From assembly GCF_965638725.1 (NCBI RefSeq), contig NC_134949.1, positions 78,460,017 through 78,524,016 on the forward strand: 64,000 bases of DNA, in the 5' to 3' direction. The notes beneath the pieces were generated by a model that saw only the letters and a list, made by a program, of their open reading frames with translations, was not told the DNA's origin and ran no database searches. Source of the DNA: Aptenodytes patagonicus (Eukaryota; Chordata; Aves; Sphenisciformes; Spheniscidae). The translations under genes were made by a program, and so were the position numbers. Each line of letters starts with the position of its first letter. Position 1 is the first letter of the stretch. This document shows, piece after piece, positions 12,101 through 21,100 of the stretch.

Positions 12101-15100
12101 AAACACAGCAATGGTTTTAGATTAAGAAATTACTAGGGGGAACAGATAGGCAGAAACTCCAGATAATTAAAACCATTTACCTCTGTAGAACAGTGACTGA
12201 GATGCGTACTTCCACCTTTTAATAATTTCACAAGAAGGCCGCATGCTATGGCTCCTCCTTTGCCAAACCTGTTGTATTACACTTGATACTTCCACGAAGG
12301 ACTTGGTGATTGCATGTGTGTTTTAGTGATTGCATTATACACCTATAGGAAGTTTGTCAGTAGCTGCATGCTGCTGGGTCTAAAGAGTGTCCAAGAAAGC
12401 TGACAGGTAGGAACAGGCTGCTCTGGAAGAGTATGTTGGAAAAATTGCTCTGAGCTTTCCTCTTCCCAATTCCTATTTGTTTCTCAGAATGGTCAGGGAG
12501 TGAGTATCAAGGCAGATGAAACTGATAATCCAGGTTGCTCCTGCTCAAATCACCTGCTCTGTTACATTAACATTTTACAAGGACCTACAGGTTATGTCTT
12601 TTGCCTAGTTAAGAAGAAGGAAAATGCAGCCACTGAACCAGCAAAGCTGGTAGTCTTTTGCCACTGTCAGAACAAACTAGCTACAACTGGCCCCACTGGA
12701 AAGATGGCTGTTGTGAGTGAGTGGAGTTGTCTTTAGCCATAGCAGCTGCTGCACTATAGATTGGTTACCCCAATACAGAACTCTTCAGTTCTTGGATCTT
12801 AAAATGTCTGAGATGGTGATGCACTAAAACTACAGAAATGGGCAATTCAACACGAAGGAGATGATAAAAGCATAACCTGTAACAGCTTCTAAACTTGCAC
12901 TCAAAGCAGAATAGATATCCATGACTGTGGGCAAGGTTTCTGAAGCATTGTCCATTTTTACTTGCAGTTTCTTTATGTCCAAATATTTTTGATGCTTTTA
13001 TATAAAATTCTAATTACTTAGAGTAAATTTAAGTTACTCTTATTCTAACTGAATGGTTTAGTATCACGGAACTTGAGCTTTGAAGTGTAGAGCTATTCTT
13101 TTACTCTTATTCTTTCTAAAGAAGTACCCTGGTAGCTTTTTGGTTGGTGCTCTCCTTTGAGGAAGAGGAGACAGCTGCGCTACTTTTTCTCTGCATGTTG
13201 TGTAGGATTATGATCTTTAAAATGGAATTCCCCTTTTTAAACATATAGAAAAATCCCAAATAGAATACTCTTAGGCTATCTATGGAACTATAGATAGGAA
13301 TGGGTTTTTTTTAACTGGCAGAGGAGGAAGCATGCTACTCAAAATGTTTAGCCCAGGAGCATAGGCAGAGACTGTTCTGCTACAGTCTTAAATGCTATTT
13401 AGTTCTTGCATGGGAAATCTGCTAGTTAGAAATTTTCAGCCTTTGAGACTTCCTATTTCTGTTAATTTTTGTAGCGCTATGTGGATGGAGGAATCAGTGA
13501 CAACTTACCTCACTATGAATCTAAGAATACCATCACAGTTTCGCCTTTTGCTGGGGAGTGTGATATCTGTCCAAAGGGGAATTCTGCCAACTTTCATGAA
13601 ATGAACCTGACCAACACCAGCATTCAGCTCAGTTTGGGGAACCTTTATCGTTTAACACAAGCGCTCTTTCCACCAGAACCTAAGGTAAGTCACTGCCTTC
13701 ATGTAGTTACTAAAACATCTTTCCATATAAAAGCCTTGCTTTTGCAGAAAGCTACGGTAATCTTAGCATTTCATCTAGTCATAGAAACTTTTCTGGTGAT
13801 GTTTCTCTTCTCGTTTCTATTTTTTTCGTAGTTTTTCTTCATTCTTCTTATTTTTAGTCTCAGACTAAAAATGCATGTCCTGCTATTGGCTTTCAGTATT
13901 TATTTGGGAATTAGCACAGGATTCTATCATAAAATCAACATTGGTAAATTAATAACTGTCAGTTTGTAGTCCTTTCATGTTTACCTGCTAACCAGGTGCT
14001 TCAGAACTTAGAAGTTCTAAAGCTTCATGGTTTTGTAAAGTTCTCAATACTTCACACAGGCAAATTGCCTTTAAATTTCGCTAAGCGCTGATAATTGCAG
14101 ATCTGATGAGGGAAATGCTCTTGAATTGCCGTTGTGGAAGCTGAAAAAATGAAAACAGATTTTGCCAATTGGCTTGGGATATACTACAGAGAAGAAATGT
14201 TCCTGACTGCTATAGATATATTTTTTTAATTGAGGGCTTTTTGACCACTTGAAGAAAAATGTTAAATTCTACTTACGTAGGCTTTAATTTTTTTTTTTTT
14301 TTTTGTCTAGGACTACTGTGTAGGTGAGCTGGTGTTGCATCTGGTGAAAGATGTTTTCACATGGAAGACTAAGTCTGAGTTTGAGCATGAGAATTGCACA
14401 GCTAACTTTTCATAGTTTTGGGAAATGGGAAGCACTGGAAGGGAAGGAGGGGAATTGGCGTACTCCAAGCCACCCTGTCTCATTGTTGCTTGCATCTGCT
14501 GAAAGGCTAGTCAAAGAAACAAACGGGGAGGAAATTCTTGCAAACTGTTAGAATGCTGTCCTTTTAGGTGAATAATTTAGTACATCTGTAATAGCTGAAA
14601 CATAAGTTCATGTACACATGACCATGTATACATCATCACAGTAGGCATATTAACCTCAATCTGTTGAATTATAGCAATTGTTAATGTAAATTTTTCTTAC
14701 AAGAATGGAGGGTGGATGGAAGTGGCTTTTCATTCTGCAGACTGTTGATCTTAAGTTGAATCGTGTTTTATTTGTCTGACATTTACCTTATGCTTGCAGG
14801 TACTAGGAGAGATCTGTGAGCAAGGATATTCAGATGCTCTTAAATTCTTGAAAGAGAATGGTATGTTACACTTGTGGATAATTACTGATGATGTGGTCTT
14901 AAGCTGAGTTTAAAAAAAAAAAGGGTGAGGGGGTTGTATGTAGCTAAGAAGGGGCTAGGTCTCTGAGGTTTTTGAAGGCATCATGATAAGTTTAGTTCTC
15001 ATAGAAATCACATAATTGTAGTAACTATTCACCTGAGGTAAGTTGTGCTGCCACACAGAAACAACTTTTGGGGTTTTTGTCAAATTTGTGTGAAGTGAAT

Positions 15101-18100
15101 GTTAAGGTATCGTTAAGTGAAATTACCGAAGAATTCCAATTCTAAGGAAATCATATTATTAGTTTCTTTAGTGTTAATCATGAAGGATAGGAATAGGCTA
15201 TTGTTTCCCACTGCTGTGAAACCTGTATCTTCTTATCACCTCCTCTCTGCTGTCATCCAAGTGAATTTCTAGGTAAAGTTTTGTAGTTCAGAACTGGGAG
15301 CTTTGTAAAAACAATATAAACCTCAGTCACAGACAAATCCTTAGCCTGTATCGTGAAAGACTTTAGAAGAAGACGACTTGTAATGTAGCAGTTGTTGGGA
15401 CCCAGATAAGTTTAGGAAGAAGAATTGAAAGTTGCTCTGCTCTACTCCTAGAATTCTAGTAACATATTTTATACTAATAAATGTTATTGCTCTGCACACT
15501 TTGAGACGAACAAGTTAAAGAGAGTAACTTGATATTAGCATGAAGTTAGCCATGTGTTAAATATGCCTAGCCCCTGTAGTCTTTGGATGCAGAAGCAAAT
15601 TGGTACGGGGTCGGATTAGAGGAATGGAAACTGAAATGCGATGTTTGCACTATCACAGATAGTACCAGCTGCAGTATTGTAATGCAGTCATAGATTGATG
15701 TGCTCACTGCTTATACTCTGTTATAACTAAACATTAAATATTCAAGTTTTCTTGGAACAATTTTCTTCACTGTTAAAGAATGTCACGGTTCTGCTTAAGA
15801 GTTTGATTTTCAAATATTATTAAATATTTAATATGAGTGTCCTGCTTTATACCTTTTACCAGGTGATTAAAAGCACAAGCTATACAAAGAGCCTGTAATT
15901 TGTGGTTGTCTGTGCTAAGATGGGTTCCGTTGCCGTACTGCACCCACAAGCTTCCTGTGTGCATGTTTCCATCTGACACTAACATCTGAGATTCCGTGCA
16001 GCTCTTCCTTGGTGTCTTTCCCCCACGTCCCCTGTGTATTGCACTATTGTCCTCCTTTTCACACTACTGCTCCTGTGATCACCTTTGTTCTTATTCCGTC
16101 ACAAGTTTGTCTTGCTTCGAGCTTAATCAGTGATAATTATAACCTTTCCAAACTCATTATGTATCTCCTTTCTTGTTATTTCAACTGTAGGAGTTAATTC
16201 CCCCCCCCCCCCCCCCCGTAACACTTCAGATAACTTTTTGCTAAATTCACTGTATATTCGTTTGACATTTGTCTTTTAGGAGTAATTGTCAGTAGGATAC
16301 AGATTCTGTTGTATGTAGGTATGGATCCTAGTCAAATTTGGTAGTCTTTATATTTAAATAACTTCATAATGATTTTCTGGAAACCGAGTATAAACACCCT
16401 TGGTTTTTTTCACTTTGTGCTCATTATCTAGTGCTTGTTTCTAAGGTAATTATCAGTGCTATTTCTTAATTGGCACTAGTTTTGCAAGGCAACCAATGTT
16501 GATTTAGATCTGCACTTTGGATATATCTAAAACAATACTCGCTTTCCTTTCTACTCGCTTTTCATATTTCAATACTCGCTTTTCATATTTCAATACTCGC
16601 TTTTCATATTTCAATACTCGCTTTTCATATTTCAATACTCGCTTTTCATATTTCAATACTCGCTTTTCCTTTCTAAAACCCTACTCGCTTTCCTTCTCCA
16701 CCCTGTTGTAGCAGTGCCTCAAAGTACTCCTGTGATACCTGCCATGTCAAATTTCCCAAATGTCTGGTGTGTTTTAGGTGTTTTCTTTCAAATAAATACT
16801 AAATCAGTTTTCCTCCTCTCCTTTAAATCATTTGCTTTCTTGCTGGAAAACAACTTTGGTAAATGACTGTGTTTCCAGTGCAGTTTCAGTTAATTGTTCA
16901 CTTTTTCCTTTTCTTTAGAACCTGTTTTAAAGTAAGACCTAAATCTGCAAAAGAGTATTCATCAGTGTGATTAAACGTTTGTGGGATTATAAGAGCAAGT
17001 GTATTTGACACTGGGTGGATAATGTTCCCTCAGGATAGGCCTTTGTACAGATACACAGACTATAGGTACTGTACAGGTACTCTGAAGACCCATGGACCAA
17101 GCCTAAGTGGAAGCTCTTGACTCTTTCAGGTATTCTGAATGACTCGATTTATATTCACTTGTCCTTCACAAAAAGAAATCCTCATGAGGCTGCACAGCAT
17201 ATTGACCATATGAAGAAAAAAAAATTGACAGAAAATAACAGAGTAGAAACTTTGAAAATTGAAGTACTTAATGACCAGCTGAAGCAAAATCCATGGCCTT
17301 TGGAGAAGAGCATATTTGAGAGTCTACCTCCTAGACTTCGTAAAGGTACATGCTTCAGGCTGTTTCCTGTAACTTTGAATGGCAAACTTTGATTTATTTT
17401 TTTCCCCTGCTTACTCTTATAAATTGCATAAGATGCTTTTTATTTAATCTTATAACTGCCTATGATATTAGAGACTAGCTCAACCCAAAAAAGTTCTTCA
17501 AATACTTATTAAATGTGAACATGTCCATTTTGATTTAGCTACAGAAATAAGATTGAAGCAGGAGGAAGGAGCTACTTTCAGCACTGCAGAGTTGTGAATT
17601 GAATTCTCGTTTGGTTTTGGATAAACTTTGTATGAGCACAGTATTTTTGTAAGCATATATTTCACACCAAAGTTGAACCTCAAATCCAAACACTGGTTAT
17701 CCCCATCTTATTTTTAAAACAGACTTCTGTAGATTTCTAATTCTTTGGCTTTCCTGTCTTTTTTAATAAGCTGTTAATAGACCAAACCCATTTCTGTTAT
17801 TTCTTTAATCTATAACTTTTACCTAGGTTTTCTTGTGGATGCTGATCGGTATTTCCAAGATCTGAAATTTGTGATCCCAGTGACCTAGGAGAACAAAATT
17901 TGAAGCGTGATGTTTCTTGCAACTACATGTAACAACTGACATATGCAGAACTCTAGAATTTAAACAAGCTCCTTAGAGACTCTATAAAAAGACAGGAATG
18001 CTATCTAAAATACATAAGTATTTTTTGAGAGGTGAACTTTACATCCTCTTATTATAAATTAATTCTTAAACTTACTGCTTAAAAGTTCTGGGTAATGCCT

Positions 18101-21100
18101 TTTGTCCCTGTGGTATGAGTCTGTGTTTCCCATGTTTTCAAATAGCGTAGAGAAGGTTTATGGTAAGAGTGCCTTGAGATTAATTCTTTCATTTTCTATC
18201 TGAGCCTTATTTGGTAACACTTGATAAAGTTGACTGAAGATTACCAAACTTTGAGCAAATTATTTAAACTGTTTTCAAATAGTCTAACATCTTTTTCAAA
18301 AATAATTATTCTTAAGCACTGCAGGAAGCTTGTAAAGAACAGAATGGATTCTATGCTCAGTTCTCTAAACTCTTCCCAATGCGGGTGATATCCTATCTGA
18401 TGCTACCATATACACTACCAGTGGAGTCCGCTTACTCTGTTGCTTTACGGTAAGGAACTTTTAATGAACCATTTTAGAATTCTTATACTTTTGGAAATTT
18501 ACTCACTGAGAGCTTATTCAGTGTTGTAGGCATTCTGGTACTCTAGAATTCAAGTAGTAACTGTCCAAAGACCATTATTTCTACCTACATAATGTATCTT
18601 CCTAAAGCCTCTATAGTCTAAGGCTAGATAAATAAACATATTAAGAAGATTCCTAAACAATTTACTCTTATTACTAGTAGCTGTCTTGTAGTTGCTCGAG
18701 AGAAGCGCCCTTGATTGTGTTTTCCAGGAGAACGTTCTTTATTACTATTACTATATTCTGCAGTGGTGTTTGAACTCTATCCAGATAGTTCTTGTGGTTT
18801 AGCTTCTTTCTGAAGTCAGGAGTGAAATCCAGTGTTTACTCGCCATATAAATTTTCTTACCAGGTTTGTTTAGGTTGACTGAAAGTTGTGCCCTTGAAAC
18901 AGGGCTTAATTTGGTAAGTTTTTCAATTCTCATAAAGGAGAAATTATGCTAAATGAATGCACCATGAACCCTAAGCTTTGTGCTTGCTTGAGAGAATTCC
19001 AGTCCTTGAGCAGCAGATGTCATTACTATCTTTAGAAAATACTTGAAAAATCAGATGTTCTGTAAATGGAACCACATAGAACTCCAGTAAAATATTTCAT
19101 TTTGTGCCACTTAATGTGGCACTCCTGTGCCGTTTTTGGTGGATGGGGATGAAGCAAGTTTCAACAGAATTTTCATGTGGGTTTTTCCCCCTCATTCCCC
19201 TCCGGTGTAACTGACAGTGTGTTAAGAGCGTCATAAGGAAAAAAAAAATTGTGACATTGCTCTGTTTCTGCCTTCTATTTGTTCTTCCATTGTGGTTTTC
19301 TTTTGTTCTTCCTTTCTCTTCCACCTAACTTTAAACTGACCAGAAAGTTCCTACCACACAGAAAGAGGTCTCGGAGACAGGAGTATTTTGCAGGCTTCCT
19401 ACATGTTGGTCACAGGGTGTAGAACACACATACTAGTCAGCCACTCGGCATAGATCAGAGATGCAGTGGTCTGTGTTGCCCTTTTTCTTAGCTTGTAGAA
19501 AAGAGATGAGTGGGCTAGATGGGAATTCAGGGAGGTTGGGAAGAGCGGGAGGCCTTGGTGGGGGAGTTAACTTGAGGAGAATGAAAGCTGTGTTATTTTG
19601 TTGGATGTTGGACTTAATATGTAAAAACATAATGTGGATTAGATCTACTGCTTACAAAACAATTGTATTTTGTTTTTGATTGTAGGCTAGTAAACTGGTT
19701 TCCTGACATGCCTGCTGATGTTCGATGGATGCAAGAACAACTTTGTCGGATTGCTGGTACAGTTTATTCCCAGGCTAAAAGCAAGCTGTTCTGTACATCC
19801 AGGTAAAGTGGAGTGCTGCTGCATGCAAATGATGCATTTTTAGAAATTCTCTCTCTTTTTGTCAGAGATTCAAGTACTAATAAGTTTCTCTCTTAAAACA
19901 GAATTTAATAATTTTCTCAAAGGTAACACAAAACAATTCTCACTGCTTCTGATCCTTAGCATTATTTTTTAAGTATATTTTCTGGTGCTTGTTGTTTGTA
20001 ACTGATCAATGACACTGCTACCTATTGTAGATGAAGAGGTGTTGCCTGTTGGTAGGCTTACGCTTTTTGGGGAGAGGGGTGGGTTATGGAGCAGGCATTG
20101 GACTGAGAACAGAGAACTTGTTTCTTCTCTGCTCCACAGTAGCTGGAGCAATCAGGAGGCAAAGAGGAGGAAAAGGTTGCACAAGATGTTCTAAATCAGA
20201 TGTAGCAGGTAGGAACTGGAAAACACTGGGAGAAAGACTAGATTCTTAGGAGTCTGGACAGGAAAGGTTGTAACAGTTAAAGTAGATGAATATGAAGGAT
20301 AGTCTTGTAAGACAGTTGGGAAGAATTAAAATAAGACACATATGGACAATTTTTAGGAACCTCTATTTCTGTGAAAGAGAAACCGCTACTCTAACCTGGT
20401 TGTAAGTAGGTTCATTATGCTTCGCTTACCAAGCTGGGGTGAGATTTAGCCTTTCAGACTTTTTACTTCTGTTAAACTTTGTAGCACTCTGTGCATGGAG
20501 GAATCAGTGACAACTCACCTCAGTATGAATTCAAGAATACCACTGCTGTTTCACTTTTTGCTGGGGAGTGCAGTATTTGCCTAAGGAGCTCTGCAAACTT
20601 TCACAAAATTAGTATGACCAATATTCAGCTTGGATTTTCCTGCTAAAAAATGGACTTGTTGCTGGAACAGAGTTGCACAGCCATGTCAGAGTAGTGCTAT
20701 AAGCAGAGAAACGTAGGCTCTCTCTGAGATCCAAATGCTTATAAATACGAAGTCTCCTAAGATTTGGTCTGAAAAAGCATAAATCCAGACTTCAGCAGAG
20801 TAGGTCATATGTATTTTACTCTAATTTTTCTGATGATTGTCTCAACTCCTGGAGTTGCTGGGTGGGAGGTAGAAGAAGGGGGAGAGAAATTAGCCTGAAA
20901 AGCTATTAGGAGTGAACAGAATTCTTAAACACTTCATAAATGCTTCATAAAAGCTTCCGAGAGATAGCTGTAGCACTGGAGACTCCTAACTGCAGCAGTT
21001 ACTTCAATTAAAGCATTGCCATGTTCTATATACAGCAGATTTTTAAATTAAAATGAAAAATACCCTTTTATTCGAGCCAAGAGTTCTTGAGCTGTTGTCT

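Larger units (their letters stand above)
14861..17129 (+). other. PNPLA3: PNPLA3 intron 5
   Basis: A 2.3-kb intron carrying an 18-base poly-C run (16200-16217) and the 21-bp minisatellite at 16552-16672. The remainder is unremarkable AT-rich sequence. Confidence 0.82.

Noticed and set aside
16536-16691. CRISPR-like regular repeat
   Set aside because: The units are directly tandem with no spacers and lie in a vertebrate intron; this is a minisatellite.
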